This document shows, one piece after another, positions 27,672 through 37,318 of a DNA stretch of 64,000 nucleotides. The stretch spans positions 1 to 64,000 of the forward strand of contig CAIXKG010000004.1 in NCBI GenBank assembly GCA_903919985.1, read 5' to 3'. The notes beneath the pieces are model-generated. The model made no database searches. It saw only the letters and a program-made list of their open reading frames with translations, and was not told where the DNA came from. The position numbers and the translations under genes are program-made. This DNA comes from an uncultured Opitutia bacterium (GTDB lineage Bacteria; Verrucomicrobiota; Verrucomicrobiia; Opitutales; Opitutaceae). The stretch's first letter is position 1. Each line of letters starts with the position of its first letter.

Positions 27672-28853
27672 ATGAATATCCACGAGTATCAGGCCAAGGC
27701 TCTCTTCGAAAAATTTGGGGTTCCGGTACCCAAAGGCGCGACCGCGACGAAGCCCGAAGAATTTATCACCGCCCTCGCCAGCCTGCCCGAAGGCCCGACC
27801 ATGGTGAAATCCCAGATCCACGCCGGCGGCCGCGGCAAGGGCACGTTCACCGACGGCTTCAAAGGCGGCGTGAAATTCTGCAAGACCAAGGCCGACGCCC
27901 TCGACATGGCCGGAAAGATGCTCGGCAACACCCTCGTCACCGCGCAAACCGGCCCCGCCGGACGCAAGGTGCAGACGATCTATTTCACCGTCGCGAGCGA
28001 CATCAAGAAGGAGTACTACCTCGCGATTCTTCTCGACCGTGCCACCTCGCAGCCGGTGATCGTCGCCTCGACCGAGGGCGGCATGGACATCGAGAAAGTG
28101 GCCCACGACACGCCCGAGAAACTTTTCAAGATCTTCGTCGATCCCGCCTACGGCCTCGCGGATTTCCAAGTACGCGAACTCCTCTTTAAACTCGCCCTGA
28201 CCGGCGCCGAGGCGAAGAACGCCGCAAAACTCATCCGCGCGCTCTACACGATGTACTGGGAAACCGATGCCGCGATGATCGAGGTTAATCCGCTCATCAC
28301 CACGCCGACCGGTGAAGTCCTCGCGCTCGACGCCAAGGTCTCTTTCGACTCCAACGCCCTCTATCGTCACCCCGCCATCGTCAGCCTGCGCGACCTCAAC
28401 GAGGAAGACCCGAAGGAAATCGCCGCGTCGAAATTCTCGCTGAGCTACATCGCGCTCGACGGCAACATCGCCTGCCTCGTTAACGGCGCCGGCCTCGCGA
28501 TGAGTACGATGGACATCATCCAGCACTTCGGCGGCACGCCGGCCAACTTCTTGGACGTCGGCGGCGGCGCCTCGAAGGACCAGGTTATTGCGGCGTTCAA
28601 GATCATCCTCGGCGACGCCAACGTGAAGGGCATTCTCGTGAATATTTTTGGCGGCATCATGGACTGCAACGTGATCGCGACCGGCATCGTCGAAGCGGTA
28701 AAGGAAGTGGGACTCAAGCTACCGCTCGTCGTCCGCCTGGAAGGCAACAACGTCGCTGCCGGCAAAGCCACCCTCGCCGCCTCCGGCCTCGCGCTCGTCT
28801 CGGGCGATACCATGGCCGACGCCGCCCAGAAAATCGTGAAACTGGTCGCCTGA
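27672..28853 (+). CDS. sucC: Succinyl-CoA ligase (ADP/GDP-forming) beta subunit
   Basis: SucC carries the ATP-grasp nucleotide site of succinyl-CoA synthetase, the substrate-level phosphorylation step of the TCA cycle. The 393-residue protein starts MNIHEYQAKALFEKFGVPVP and contains VKSQIHAGGRGKGTF, WETDAAMIEVNPLI, LDAKVSFDSNALYRH, NGAGLAMSTMD, GGTPANFLDVGGGASKDQV and NIFGGIMDCNVIATGI. ATG 27672 is the family start; the frame is open upstream. It is followed by sucD after a 304-bp gap that contains a relic gene, an unusual spacing for this pair. Confidence 0.97.
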   Translation: MNIHEYQAKALFEKFGVPVPKGATATKPEEFITALASLPEGPTMVKSQIHAGGRGKGTFTDGFKGGVKFCKTKADALDMAGKMLGNTLVTAQTGPAGRKVQTIYFTVASDIKKEYYLAILLDRATSQPVIVASTEGGMDIEKVAHDTPEKLFKIFVDPAYGLADFQVRELLFKLALTGAEAKNAAKLIRALYTMYWETDAAMIEVNPLITTPTGEVLALDAKVSFDSNALYRHPAIVSLRDLNEEDPKEIAASKFSLSYIALDGNIACLVNGAGLAMSTMDIIQHFGGTPANFLDVGGGASKDQVIAAFKIILGDANVKGILVNIFGGIMDCNVIATGIVEAVKEVGLKLPLVVRLEGNNVAAGKATLAASGLALVSGDTMADAAQKIVKLVA

Positions 28854-28942
28854 AAAATTTCGCCGGAGGCCACCGAGAAAACAGAGGGTTTCGTATCCGC
28901 GCCTATGTCCGTTTCCTCCTGCAGAAAACCAACCCGATCCCC

Positions 28943-29095
28943 GTGATTATCCACGTCAAAAAATTCGCGTTCGTCTGTCATCCCGTCGCGGACATCGCAG
29001 GCGCCCGCGAATTCCACGAAGGGCGGCTCGCCCTCAAGCTTGGTACGCAGATCGAGTTCGCCCCCGGCCGCCACCCGCGCAACGCCACCGCCTAA
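28943..29095 (+). pseudogene. Remnant of a VOC (glyoxalase-fold) family gene between sucC and sucD
   Basis: From GTG 28943 a 50-codon frame reads VIIHVKKFAFVCHPVADIAG, then AREFHEGRLALKLGTQIEFA, then a short unrelated tail and stop. This is the first beta-alpha-beta unit of a vicinal-oxygen-chelate protein (compare the common VxDxxRAxxFYExxLGL pattern). An intact VOC domain needs about 120 residues and two such units, so the gene is truncated. It is probably untranslated or non-functional. Confidence 0.6.
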
Positions 29096-29157
29096 ACCCG
29101 CGGCCGAACGTCCAACCTACTCACTAATTACCACCCGCTACTCGCTCCTTTCCAAAA

Positions 29158-30081
29158 ATGTCCATCCTCATCACCCCCGAAACGAAGATTCTCGTTCAAG
29201 GCATCACCGGCGACTTCGGCGGCCGCCACGCCAAACTCTCGCTCGACTACGGCACCCAGCTCGTCGCCGGCGTCACGCCCGGCAAGGGCGGCCAGTTCTT
29301 CGAACACGGCGCGCATAAGGTGCCGATCTTCAACTCCGTCGCCGAAGCGGTCGCCGCCACCCGTGCGACGGTCGCCGTCGTCTATGTTCCACCGCCATTC
29401 GCGGCCGACGCCATCCTCGAAGGCGTTGCGGCCCGACTCGACCTGGTGGTCGCCATCACGGAGGGAATTCCGATCAAGGATATGATCCGCGTGAAGCGCG
29501 CGATGCAGGGAGCCAAGACCCGGCTCGTAGGCCCAAACTGTCCTGGCATCGTCACACCCGGTACCGGCAAAGACTCCAGCGGCGGCTGCCGGATCGGCAT
29601 CGCGCCGGGTTACATTCACAAGAAGGGCCACGTCGGCGTCGTTTCCCGCTCTGGCACTCTGACCTACGAGGCGGTCTTCCAACTGACGTCGAAAGGTATC
29701 GGCCAATCGACCGCCGTCGGCATCGGCGGCGACCCCGTTAACGGCACGAGCCACCTCGATGTTATCAAGCTTTTCAACGAAGACCCCGACACGCATGCGA
29801 TCATCCTCATCGGTGAAATCGGCGGCAACGCCGAGGTCGAAGCCGCGCGCTGGATCAAGGCGAACTGCAAGAAACCGGTCGCCGGATTTATTGCCGGCGC
29901 AACAGCCCCTGCCGGTCGCCGGATGGGCCACGCCGGCGCAATCGTCGGCGGCGCAGAGGACACGGCCGCAGCGAAGATCGCTGTCTTCAAAGAGTGCGGC
30001 ATCGAAGTCGCCGCGACGCCAAGCGACATGGCCGATGCTTTGCTCCGCGCAGCGAAAGCAAAGGGCGTGACGCTCTCCTGA
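29158..30081 (+). CDS. sucD: Succinyl-CoA ligase alpha subunit
   Basis: SucD binds CoA and carries the phosphohistidine. The 307-residue protein has the CoA-binding Rossmann start [76 protein letters not shown]-type stretches, [15 protein letters not shown] and the active-site His in [15 protein letters not shown]. Length is a little above the usual 290. The ATG at 29158 follows the VOC relic. A GC-rich hairpin follows its stop. Confidence 0.97.
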   Translation: MSILITPETKILVQGITGDFGGRHAKLSLDYGTQLVAGVTPGKGGQFFEHGAHKVPIFNSVAEAVAATRATVAVVYVPPPFAADAILEGVAARLDLVVAITEGIPIKDMIRVKRAMQGAKTRLVGPNCPGIVTPGTGKDSSGGCRIGIAPGYIHKKGHVGVVSRSGTLTYEAVFQLTSKGIGQSTAVGIGGDPVNGTSHLDVIKLFNEDPDTHAIILIGEIGGNAEVEAARWIKANCKKPVAGFIAGATAPAGRRMGHAGAIVGGAEDTAAAKIAVFKECGIEVAATPSDMADALLRAAKAKGVTLS

Positions 30082-30582
30082 GATCACGCGCGTTGACGCC
30101 CAACGCGCTTTCGCGGCCGCCGATACCACTTGCGGCCCAACTCCTTGATTTCCGGCAAGGCGGGAATCGTTCGTGACCCAGTAAATGGCCGGCTTCCGCG
30201 AGCGCCGGCTCTGTCGGCGCCGGAGTCTCGTCCCCGCACGGATGGGGACTTCTTGCTGCGCTCGTGCCACTGATCGTCGGCGCTACGCAAACTTCACCGT
30301 CGGCCCGCATTGCCCCCCTTAGTTAATCGCCGAAATCTTCACGTGTTGAAAGATCGCGCGGAGTGCCTTTCGCCAGCCCCGCCGCCCGTTTGCCCACGCG
30401 CCCGACGACGGACTTTTATGGGCTGGCTTAACGCTCAGCGACCGCGCGGCTCTTGCGCAAAACGGGCCTGGAGGAAGACCCACCAAGTGTCGGCCGAATG
30501 CGGCTGGTTGCGCCCCAACAAAAATCGCATCGCGCCGTCCGCAGCCTTGCCTCTCCTCTGGCGCTTCTCCTTAACCATTTTC
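30082..30582 (+). other. 500-bp gap after sucD; weak terminator, otherwise nothing clear
   Basis: Just after sucD, 30088-30108 forms an 8-bp GC-rich hairpin (GCGCGTTG/CAACGCGC) followed by only three Ts, a weak terminator. A second small hairpin GTCCCC/GGGGAC lies near 30220-30240. The remaining frames, including one continuous with the downstream gene, have no family signs. The promoter of the DUF3500 gene should lie in the right part but no clear boxes are visible. Confidence 0.5.
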
Positions 30583-31614
30583 ATGCGCTCCACCCCTCGC
30601 ATCCTCCTCGCCACGCTTTGCGTGTGCCTCTCCGCCTCGTTCGTCCGCGCCCACGCGCCGGCGGTCGATATGCTCGAAGCCGCCAAAGCGTTCCTCGGCA
30701 AACTTTCGCCCGCCCAAAAAGCCAAGGCGACCTACGCGCTCACCGATGCCGAGCGGGAAAATTGGAATTTCGTGCCCATCGCCCGCCAGGGCCTGCCGTT
30801 CAAGGAAATGAGCGCGGAACAGCACGACCTCGCCGCCGCCCTCCTCCGCACCGGCCTAGGCCAACGTGGCATCGTCCGCGCCGAAGCCATCATGGCGATG
30901 GAGCTCGTCCTAAAAGAACTCGAGAACAACCTGCCCGCGGGCCGGCGGGATCCGACGAATTATTTCACGACCATTTTCGGCGAGCCTTCCGCGGACAAGT
31001 CCTGGGGCTGGCGCTTCGAGGGCCACCATCTTTCCTTCAATTTCACTGTCGTCGACGGCTCACACGTATTTTTCACCCCGTCGTTTATCGGCAGCAATCC
31101 CGGCGAGGTCATGGCCGGACCCCGCAAAGGCGAACGCGTCCTCGGCGAAGAGGAAGATCTCGGACTCGCGCTCATCAATTCACTGGACGAAGCGCAGCGC
31201 AAAATCGCCGTCTTCGATGCGAAGGCCCCCGGCGAAATCATCACGACCAACAAACATCGCGTCGATCCGCTCTCGCCCGCCGGGATCGCCGCCGCCCAGT
31301 TACAGCCGGCGCAGAAAGCTAAACTGCTCGAACTGGTGAAAGTTTATCTCAGCCGCTGCCGCACCGAGATCGCCGATGCCGAATTCGCGTCCATCTCGGC
31401 TGCCGGCCTGGACAAGATTACCTTCGCCTGGGCCGGCGGTTTTGCCCGTGGTGTCGGCACTTATTACCGCGTCCAAGGGCCGACGTTTCTCATTGAATTC
31501 GATAACACCCAGAACAACGCCAACCACATCCACACGACGTTGCGCGATTTCAAGGGCGACTTCGGCCACGACCTCCTCGCCGAACATTACGCCAAGGAAC
31601 ATCCCGCCAAATGA
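30583..31614 (+). CDS. Secreted DUF3500 protein
   Basis: The 343-residue protein starts at ATG 30583 with a signal peptide (RSTPRILLATLCVCLSASFVRA). DUF3500 features follow: AKAFLGKLSPAQKAKATYAL, ENWNFVPIARQGLPFKEM, YFTTIFGEPSADKSWGWRFE, GHHLSFNFTVVDGSHVFFTP, SFIGSNPGEV and the His-rich end NTQNNANHIHTTLRDFKGDFG. The ordered His and Asp residues hint at a metal site, but no reaction is established for this family. The upstream in-frame extension is discarded because the signal peptide fixes the start. Confidence 0.88.
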   Translation: MRSTPRILLATLCVCLSASFVRAHAPAVDMLEAAKAFLGKLSPAQKAKATYALTDAERENWNFVPIARQGLPFKEMSAEQHDLAAALLRTGLGQRGIVRAEAIMAMELVLKELENNLPAGRRDPTNYFTTIFGEPSADKSWGWRFEGHHLSFNFTVVDGSHVFFTPSFIGSNPGEVMAGPRKGERVLGEEEDLGLALINSLDEAQRKIAVFDAKAPGEIITTNKHRVDPLSPAGIAAAQLQPAQKAKLLELVKVYLSRCRTEIADAEFASISAAGLDKITFAWAGGFARGVGTYYRVQGPTFLIEFDNTQNNANHIHTTLRDFKGDFGHDLLAEHYAKEHPAK

Positions 31615-31824
31615 TGAGGCGGCCGCGTTTCTGACGCAGAACCTCAAAAATCGACGACCCGACGAAATGGTCGCCCGCAGATTTACATTCGGAACACGAA
31701 CGAATCGGTTTTAACCGGCCGATTCCGCCAAACGGGCCGGGGGGCCGCCGCGATGGATCGGAAGCAAATCCGGATGTGAGCGGTCACTATCCAGGACCAG
31801 CAAATCAGAACGCCCCCGAAGACC

Positions 31825-31853
31825 AGCCGATCTGAAGCCCAGATCGGCTTTTT
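31825..31853 (+). terminator. Rho-independent terminator (plus strand)
   Basis: AGCCGATCTG-AAGCC-CAGATCGGCT followed by a run of Ts is a textbook plus-strand terminator. It lies about 210 bp after the DUF3500 stop and before the convergent minus-strand gene ending at 31957. The 342-bp gap 31615-31956 shows no gene. Either the DUF3500 transcript has a long 3'-UTR or a small plus-strand RNA ends here. Confidence 0.75.
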
Positions 31854-31956
31854 GCTTTCCCTCGGTGCATGGAGCGACCGCCCGCAGACTCCGGCCTAAT
31901 TCACCGGGCCGTGGCCGCACCGACTGGTTGGACGGCGGTCGATATTAGCGGCCCAT

Positions 31957-33417
31957 TTATACCAACCGACAAGGCAGCAACGCCGCGTCCTGCATGCCGT
32001 GGATGATCTTTTTGTCCGGCGGGCAGAATGTCGCGAGTGCGCCCGACAGCAGGGCTTGGCCACCGACGATAAAATAATACGGACAAAGCCGCAGCCGCCC
32101 CGCGCGAAGCGTGGCTTCGGCAGCCCCGGGAGCGCGGGCGCCCTCGCCCACTTCGGCCTCAATGCGGCCGGAGGCGGCCGCGCTCCCAGGATAGAGGCGA
32201 TGCTCGATCCGGCGCGGCTTCTTATAGGCTTGGAGCAGGTGTAGATTCATCGGCGCGAACTCGATCGCGCGTTCGATGCCCTGTTGCCATTCTTCGCGGG
32301 AACAGTCGCTGCCCAACACCACGCTCCGCGCGCCCCAGGCCGTTTCATGGTAGCCGGAAATTTTGATAATCAGATCGCGCTCTTTTTGCGTGGCTGCCGC
32401 CAGGTCACGCCAATCGCTGAGCGCGCGGCCGGCGACGCGGGGCGCGTCCAAAACCGCGCCCGGCGGCAAAGGGGCGGAATCCATAATCCACGACGGCGGG
32501 ATGAGCGACCGAAGGATTTTTAACGCTGATGCGCTGAGCGACTCCGCCCAATAGTCGGCGAGCAGGTGGTGGTGGAACAAGCCGAAGGCGAGTTTCTCCT
32601 CCTGAAAGGGCCGCATCGGCGGCGCGATGACGACCTCGCCCGCCGCCCACGCTTCGAAGAAGAATCGTTCCGTGGAAAGGTTAGCCAGATCGAAGAGTTC
32701 GAAGAAGCGATAGATGATGTCGATTTTCTCCGGATTGCCGTCGGCATCGAAGAACAACGCATTTTCGAGTGGGAAAATATCCTCGGGCTTAAGGCAAAAC
32801 ACCCGGTGACCGAGCAATTGAAGTTGATGCGCGAGCCAGTTCATCTCCGGCCGGTAAGTCGCCGCCTCCTCGCTCACAACCAGCGCGATGAGCGGATTGC
32901 GTTCCGCCGGCCGCAACGCCGCGAGCGAAGCGTGAAAATTTCTGATCATCGCATCGCTGGCCCCGAGAATGGCGCCGCGGGCGTCCGCGCTCCCATAAAG
33001 CCGGTTCAAAAACGCGGTCAACCCGATGCCGCCTGGCACCGAATCCAATTCCGTCATGACGAAGCCATCATCCGTCAGCAAAAGGTCGGGCCGGAGGACC
33101 GTCGGAAAAAGGCCGCGATTTTTCGGATCGCGCGCGTGGGCGATCAGGTGGGCCGGTTTGCCGCGGTCGAGATAGTCAGCCACCCACGGCGCGAGCAGCG
33201 GCTTGTTGCGGAGAAGATTTTTCCCTGCGACCGACCGCAGATAAAGCGTTTCCAAGGCCTGATGAAATTCCAGACAAGCGGGGCCAATGGCCTCGAGTTG
33301 CGCGAGCTGATCGGCGGTGATCGGCCACGCGTCGGGAGAAAGCTGCCATGACTTATCCTCGAAAAGCGATTGCGCGGCAAACGCGGCGCGGAGGTGTTCG
33401 AAGGACAGGTCGGGCAT
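31957..33417 (-). CDS. ATP-grasp-like protein of unknown specificity
   Basis: The 486-residue protein has TDDGFVMTELDSVPGGIGLT, reminiscent of the NxD substrate loop in glutathionylspermidine-synthase-type ATP-grasp enzymes, followed by LIALVVSEEAATYRPEMNWL, IDIIYRFFELFDLANLSTER, a Lys-containing strand DLIIKISGYHETAWGARSVV and a C-terminal CPYYFIVGGQALLSGALATF. The layout suggests a permuted ATP-grasp ligase, but no subfamily is recognised. Between the strand near RRIEHRLYPG and RLRLCPYYF lies a segment of about 35 residues rich in Ala/Gly/Glu, encoded by a palindromic repeat (32128-32187); it looks inserted. Function unknown. Confidence 0.65.
   Translation of the reverse strand: MPDLSFEHLRAAFAAQSLFEDKSWQLSPDAWPITADQLAQLEAIGPACLEFHQALETLYLRSVAGKNLLRNKPLLAPWVADYLDRGKPAHLIAHARDPKNRGLFPTVLRPDLLLTDDGFVMTELDSVPGGIGLTAFLNRLYGSADARGAILGASDAMIRNFHASLAALRPAERNPLIALVVSEEAATYRPEMNWLAHQLQLLGHRVFCLKPEDIFPLENALFFDADGNPEKIDIIYRFFELFDLANLSTERFFFEAWAAGEVVIAPPMRPFQEEKLAFGLFHHHLLADYWAESLSASALKILRSLIPPSWIMDSAPLPPGAVLDAPRVAGRALSDWRDLAAATQKERDLIIKISGYHETAWGARSVVLGSDCSREEWQQGIERAIEFAPMNLHLLQAYKKPRRIEHRLYPGSAAASGRIEAEVGEGARAPGAAEATLRAGRLRLCPYYFIVGGQALLSGALATFCPPDKKIIHGMQDAALLPCRLV
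32128..32187. repeat. Palindromic repeat doublet inside a reading frame
   Basis: The arms GGGAGCGCGGGCGCCCTC (32128-32145) and GAGGCGGCCGCGCTCCC (32171-32187) are near-perfect inverted copies around a 25-base spacer containing CGGCCT and GCGGCCG. The length keeps the surrounding frame open and adds a low-complexity Ala/Gly/Glu stretch to the ATP-grasp-like protein. The core resembles the copies at 10454-10488 and 16376-16399. Confidence 0.6.
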
Positions 33418-33522
33418 GATTCAGGACAAAGAGGCCAGAAGCCAGAGGCCAGATGCCAGAAAATGCAATTGAGCGAAGCCGTTGTTCGGCGTTTTTCGGC
33501 CCCTGACTTCTGGCTTCTTCGA

Positions 33523-34666
33523 TTACTCTTCCATCTGGATGTCCTTATTCCGATGCCGCGGACAGCCCGCGCGGAGCCACGCGTTGACGAAACGATCTAG
33601 GTCGCCGTCCAGTACGCCCTGGGTGTCGCTGGTGCTGATACCGGTGCGAAGATCTTTCACCATTTGATAGGGCTGCAAAACATAACTCCGGATCTGCGCG
33701 CCAAAGCCGATCTCGCCTTTCTCACCGTAAAATTTGTCCATTTCGGCGCGTTGCTCGTCCTGCTTGCGCTCGTAAAGCCGGGCCTTGAGGACGTTCATCG
33801 CGGTGGCCTTGTTCTTAATTTGGGAGCGCTCGTTTTGGCAGACGACCACCACCCCAGTCGGAATGTGCGTGAGGCGCACGGCGGAGTCCGTGGTGTTGAC
33901 GCCTTGGCCGCCCTTGCCGGACGAACGGTAAACATCGGTACGGATTTCGTCCTCGGGGATCTCGATGACGATTTCATCCGTAATTTCGGCGACGACATCG
34001 ACGGCGCAAAACGACGTATGCCGGCGCTTGTTCGAATCGAAGGGGCTGATGCGCACGAGGCGGTGGACCCCGCGCTCCGCTTTGGCGTAGCCGTAGGCGT
34101 TTTCGCCCTTGATGAGGATGGTGGCCTTGCTGATGCCGGCGGTGTCTCCGGGCTGCACATCCATGAGTTCGACGCCGAAGCCGCGGCGCTCGGCCCAGCG
34201 CGAATACATGCGGAACATGAGGTCGGCCCAGTCGTTCGCCTCGGTGCCACCCGCGCCAGATTGGATCGAAAAGATCGCGTTGCTACGGTCGAACTGCCCG
34301 GTGAGGAACGAGGCGATTTCAAGCGCATCGAGCTCCTCCGTGAGCGCGACGACTGACCCGGCCAGTTCCTTGTCGTAGGCTTCCTGGGCCGCGGCGTCCT
34401 CGCCCGTGATGAGCTCGAGCATCACCGCAATATCGTCGAGTTTTTTCTGGTACGCGACGACCGGCAGCACCGCCTTCTTCAGGCCGTTCAGTTTCCCAAT
34501 GTGCTTTTGAGCCCGCTCGTTGTTATTCCAGAAATCCGGCACGCCCATCTGGGCGTCCATCGCCTCGATTTCCCGCTGCTTTTGGTCGACGTCAAAGAAA
34601 CCTCCATAGATGCCCGGCGCGCTTCTTGATGGATTCGACTTGGTTGAGGTTTTCGATGGAGATCAT
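33523..34666 (-). CDS. prfB: Peptide chain release factor 2 with programmed +1 frameshift
   Basis: RF2 terminates translation at UGA and UAA. The gene is read in two frames. The first 24 codons start at ATG 34666 ([20 protein letters not shown], then WRFL) and stop at an in-frame TGA (34594-34592). A +1 shift at CTT-TGA-C continues with [20 protein letters not shown] to the stop at 33523, about 380 residues in all. RF2 identity is set by the anticodon-like SPF in [15 protein letters not shown] and the catalytic GGQ in [17 protein letters not shown]. The frameshift autoregulates RF2 level: low RF2 means slow UGA recognition and more shifting. Confidence 0.95.
34591..34605 (-). promoter_or_regulatory. 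prfB +1 programmed frameshift site
   Basis: On the minus strand GGAGG-TTT-CTTTGAC combines an internal Shine-Dalgarno-like GGAGG three bases upstream of the slippery CTT with the in-frame TGA followed by C. This is the arrangement known from E. coli prfB (AGGGGG, CUU UGA C). After the shift the second frame opens with GAC. Confidence 0.93.
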
Positions 34667-34711
34667 GGCAGAAGGGTCATGGCCGCAAACTGCAGCCAAG
34701 GGCGCAAGAAT

Positions 34712-34745
34712 GAAAAAGGCCGCGGACCGAAGTCCCGCGGCCTTG
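34712..34745 (-). terminator. Rho-independent terminator for the DUF4870 gene
   Basis: On the minus strand GGCCGCGGGAC-TTCG-GTCCGCGGCC followed by TTTTTC forms a strong GC stem with a stable UUCG tetraloop. It lies about 25 bp after the DUF4870 stop and before prfB, separating the two transcripts. Confidence 0.85.
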
Positions 34746-34767
34746 TCTGCAAAAAAGAAAAGCCAAA

Positions 34768-35142
34768 TCAGGTGAACGCGCCACCAAACCATTTCTGATA
34801 ATGCCCGCCCATCACGGGCACGGGTTTCATCTGGCCGTTGGCCGCGGCCACGAAGCCCATGATCAGCATGACCAACATGGAAAGGCCAAAGAGCGGCCAG
34901 ACCAAGATCATGATAAAATTAACGAACGGAATAAACGTGACGATCAGGCCGGGCACCCAAAACGCGACGGCAGTGATAAAAAGGCCCAGGGCTTGGCGCA
35001 GATGAAACGAACCGAGCGCGGTTTTTTTGCTACCGTGCATGACGAGCGCGATGATGAATCCGACGGCGGTGATGTAGCTGAGGATGGCAACGGTGCGATC
35101 CTCGGCGACTGGCGCTGCGGGGGGAATTCCAGTGGTGGACAT
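34768..35142 (-). CDS. DUF4870 (Tic20-like) membrane protein
   Basis: This is a 124-residue membrane protein. After a short Pro-rich start (STTGIPPAAPVAEDRTVAIL) come three hydrophobic segments: SYITAVGFIIALVMHG, ALGLFITAVAFWVPGLIVTF and MILVWPLFGLSMLVMLIMGF. The motif KKTALGSFHLRQALGLFI is typical of DUF4870 (Tic20-like). The function is unknown. I take ATG 35142; the frame is open for 30 further codons without similarity. A strong terminator follows. Confidence 0.85.
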   Translation of the reverse strand: MSTTGIPPAAPVAEDRTVAILSYITAVGFIIALVMHGSKKTALGSFHLRQALGLFITAVAFWVPGLIVTFIPFVNFIMILVWPLFGLSMLVMLIMGFVAAANGQMKPVPVMGGHYQKWFGGAFT

Positions 35143-35271
35143 AAAGGTTGAAGGCGGGACTAGAGCGCGAATCTCGTGCCGGGAAACCGGAGGGCAGCGG
35201 CCATACCCTCCTTCTCCGGAAACAAAGCCCAATTTGTAGGCGGAGTGCCGAAATTCAATTCCGCTTGCGGC

Positions 35272-36207
35272 TCAGCTGCGGAGCGTGCCCGCGGCCTGCT
35301 CGGCGAGGAAACTGGCGTACGTCTTTTCCACGCCTGCGCGCAGGGCGATTTTTGCACGCCAGCCCAATCCCGCCAAGCGTGATACATCCATGAGTTTCCG
35401 CGGCGTGCCGTCCGGCTTCGTCGCGTCCCACACAATTTTTCCACCGAACCCCGTCACCGCCGCAACGGTCTCGGTCAGTTCGCGAATCGTGACGTCGGTG
35501 CCCGTCCCGACATTGATCCAATCGGGCGGATTATCGAGCCCCAGGAGAAATGCGCAGGCCTCAGCGAGGTCATCGACATGGAGGAACTCGCGCTTCGGCG
35601 TGCCACTGCCCCAGGCGACCACCTCCGGGCTGCCTGTTTTTTTCGCTTCGTGAAATTTCCGGATCAGCGCCGGCATGACATGTGAATTTTGCAGATGATA
35701 GTTGTCGCCCGGTCCGTAAAGGTTGGTCGGCATTGCCGAGTGGAACAGCACGCCGTGCTGCTTCCGGTACGCTTGCGCGAGTTTGAGGCCCGTGATCTTG
35801 GCGATGGCGTAGGCCTCGTTGGTCGGTTCGAGCGGCCCGGTCAGCAAGCAATCCTCGGGCATCGGTTGCGGGGCATGCTTCGGGTAAATGCACGAGCTGC
35901 CGAGGAAGAGCAGGCGATTCACGCCGGCGCGGTAGGCGCCGTGAATCGTGTTCGTCGCAATCGCGAGATTCTCGTAAAGAAAATCGGCCGGATAAATGTT
36001 GTTGGCGTGAATGCCGCCGACCTTGGCCGCGGCGATGATCGCGACCTCCGGCCGCTCCGAGGCGTAAAAAGCGTCGACCGCGCTCGACGAGTTCAGGTCC
36101 AGTTCGCTGCGGGTGCGCAGCACCAATTCGACCCCCGGCTCCTTCGAAAAGCGGCGGACCAGCGCGCGCCCGACCATGCCGTTGTGACCTGCGATAAAGA
36201 GTTTCAT
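35272..36207 (-). CDS. fcl: GDP-L-fucose synthase
   Basis: Fcl (WcaG) epimerises and reduces GDP-4-keto-6-deoxymannose to GDP-L-fucose with NADPH. The 311-residue SDR has the nucleotide motif [56 protein letters not shown], the catalytic Tyr-x3-Lys in [13 protein letters not shown], and [20 protein letters not shown]. All are specific for this enzyme. ATG 36207 is used; a codon six upstream adds nothing. It follows gmd by 94 bp on the same strand, giving a two-gene GDP-fucose operon. Confidence 0.97.
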   Translation of the reverse strand: MKLFIAGHNGMVGRALVRRFSKEPGVELVLRTRSELDLNSSSAVDAFYASERPEVAIIAAAKVGGIHANNIYPADFLYENLAIATNTIHGAYRAGVNRLLFLGSSCIYPKHAPQPMPEDCLLTGPLEPTNEAYAIAKITGLKLAQAYRKQHGVLFHSAMPTNLYGPGDNYHLQNSHVMPALIRKFHEAKKTGSPEVVAWGSGTPKREFLHVDDLAEACAFLLGLDNPPDWINVGTGTDVTIRELTETVAAVTGFGGKIVWDATKPDGTPRKLMDVSRLAGLGWRAKIALRAGVEKTYASFLAEQAAGTLRS

Positions 36208-36301
36208 GGAAAAAGGTGCGGCCAAGGAGCGTGGCCGGCCGATGGAAGACGAAGATTTTCCCTACTCGCAATTACCCCGCCCATCATCGCGTTTTAGTCG
36301 C

Positions 36302-37318
36302 TTAGGGCTTGGGCAACGCGGCGATCTGCGCCTCCCGTTTAGCGAGCTCAAGATCGGCCTCGGTCATGATTTTCACGAGCTCCTTGAATTTGGTTTTTGG
36401 CTCCCAACCGAGCTGGCGCTTCGCTTTCGCGGGATCGCCGATGAGGAGCTCGACCTCGGCCGGCCGCTCGTAGCGCGCGTCGTATTTCACGTATTTCTCC
36501 CAGTCGAGATTCAGCAGGCCAAACGTTTCCTGAATAAACTCCTTAACCGTATGCGTCTCATTCGTCGCGACCACATAGTCGTCGGGTTTATCCTGCTGCA
36601 GCATGACCCACATCATCTCGACATATTCCTTCGCGTAACCCCAGTCCCGACGCGCGTCGAGGTTGCCCATGAACAATGAATCTTGCAGCCCGAGTTTGAT
36701 GCGGGTCGCCGCGCGCGTGATCTTGCGGGTCACGAACGTCTCGCCCCGGCGCGGGCTCTCGTGGTTGAAGAGAATACCGTTCGAGGCGTGAAGATTGTAG
36801 CTTTCGCGGTAGTTCACCGTGAGCCAGTAGGCGTACATTTTCGCGCAACCGTACGGTGAACGCGGCCAGAAGGGCGTCGTTTCGGTCTGCGGCACTTCCT
36901 GCACTTTGCCGAACATTTCCGACGACGATGCTTGGTAGAAACGGCATTTCTTCACGAGACCCGCCTCGCGGATCGCCTCAAGAATGCGCACCGAACCGAG
37001 GCCCACGACGTCGCCGGTGTACTCTGGGATATCGAACGACACGCGCACGTGCGATTGCGCGCCGAGATTATAGATCTCATCCGGCTGGAGCTCGTAAAGC
37101 AGCTTCACCATCTGCACGGAATCGGCGAGGTCGCCGTAGTGGAGATGAAGCCGCACGCCATTGACGTGAGGATCGCGGTAAAGGTGGTCGATGCGGCTCG
37201 TGTTGAACGTCGAAGCGCGGCGGATCACACCGTGGACCTCGTAGCCTTTTTGCAGCAACAACTCAGCGAGATATGAACCGTCTTGACCGGTGATGCCGGT
37301 GATAAGTGCTTTTTTCAT
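36302..37318 (-). CDS. gmd: GDP-mannose 4,6-dehydratase
   Basis: Gmd converts GDP-mannose to GDP-4-keto-6-deoxymannose, the step before Fcl. The 338-residue SDR shows [73 protein letters not shown], the catalytic [11 protein letters not shown], and [16 protein letters not shown]. Length is a little under the usual 370, with the C-terminus ending just after [18 protein letters not shown]. Upstream manA (on the other strand) makes mannose 6-phosphate for the same pathway. Confidence 0.97.
   Translation of the reverse strand: MKKALITGITGQDGSYLAELLLQKGYEVHGVIRRASTFNTSRIDHLYRDPHVNGVRLHLHYGDLADSVQMVKLLYELQPDEIYNLGAQSHVRVSFDIPEYTGDVVGLGSVRILEAIREAGLVKKCRFYQASSSEMFGKVQEVPQTETTPFWPRSPYGCAKMYAYWLTVNYRESYNLHASNGILFNHESPRRGETFVTRKITRAATRIKLGLQDSLFMGNLDARRDWGYAKEYVEMMWVMLQQDKPDDYVVATNETHTVKEFIQETFGLLNLDWEKYVKYDARYERPAEVELLIGDPAKAKRQLGWEPKTKFKELVKIMTEADLELAKREAQIAALPKP

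Noticed and set aside
27477-28526. Minus-strand open frame of about 350 codons opposite sucC
   Set aside because: It is antisense to sucC with shadow-like composition and no recognisable domain.
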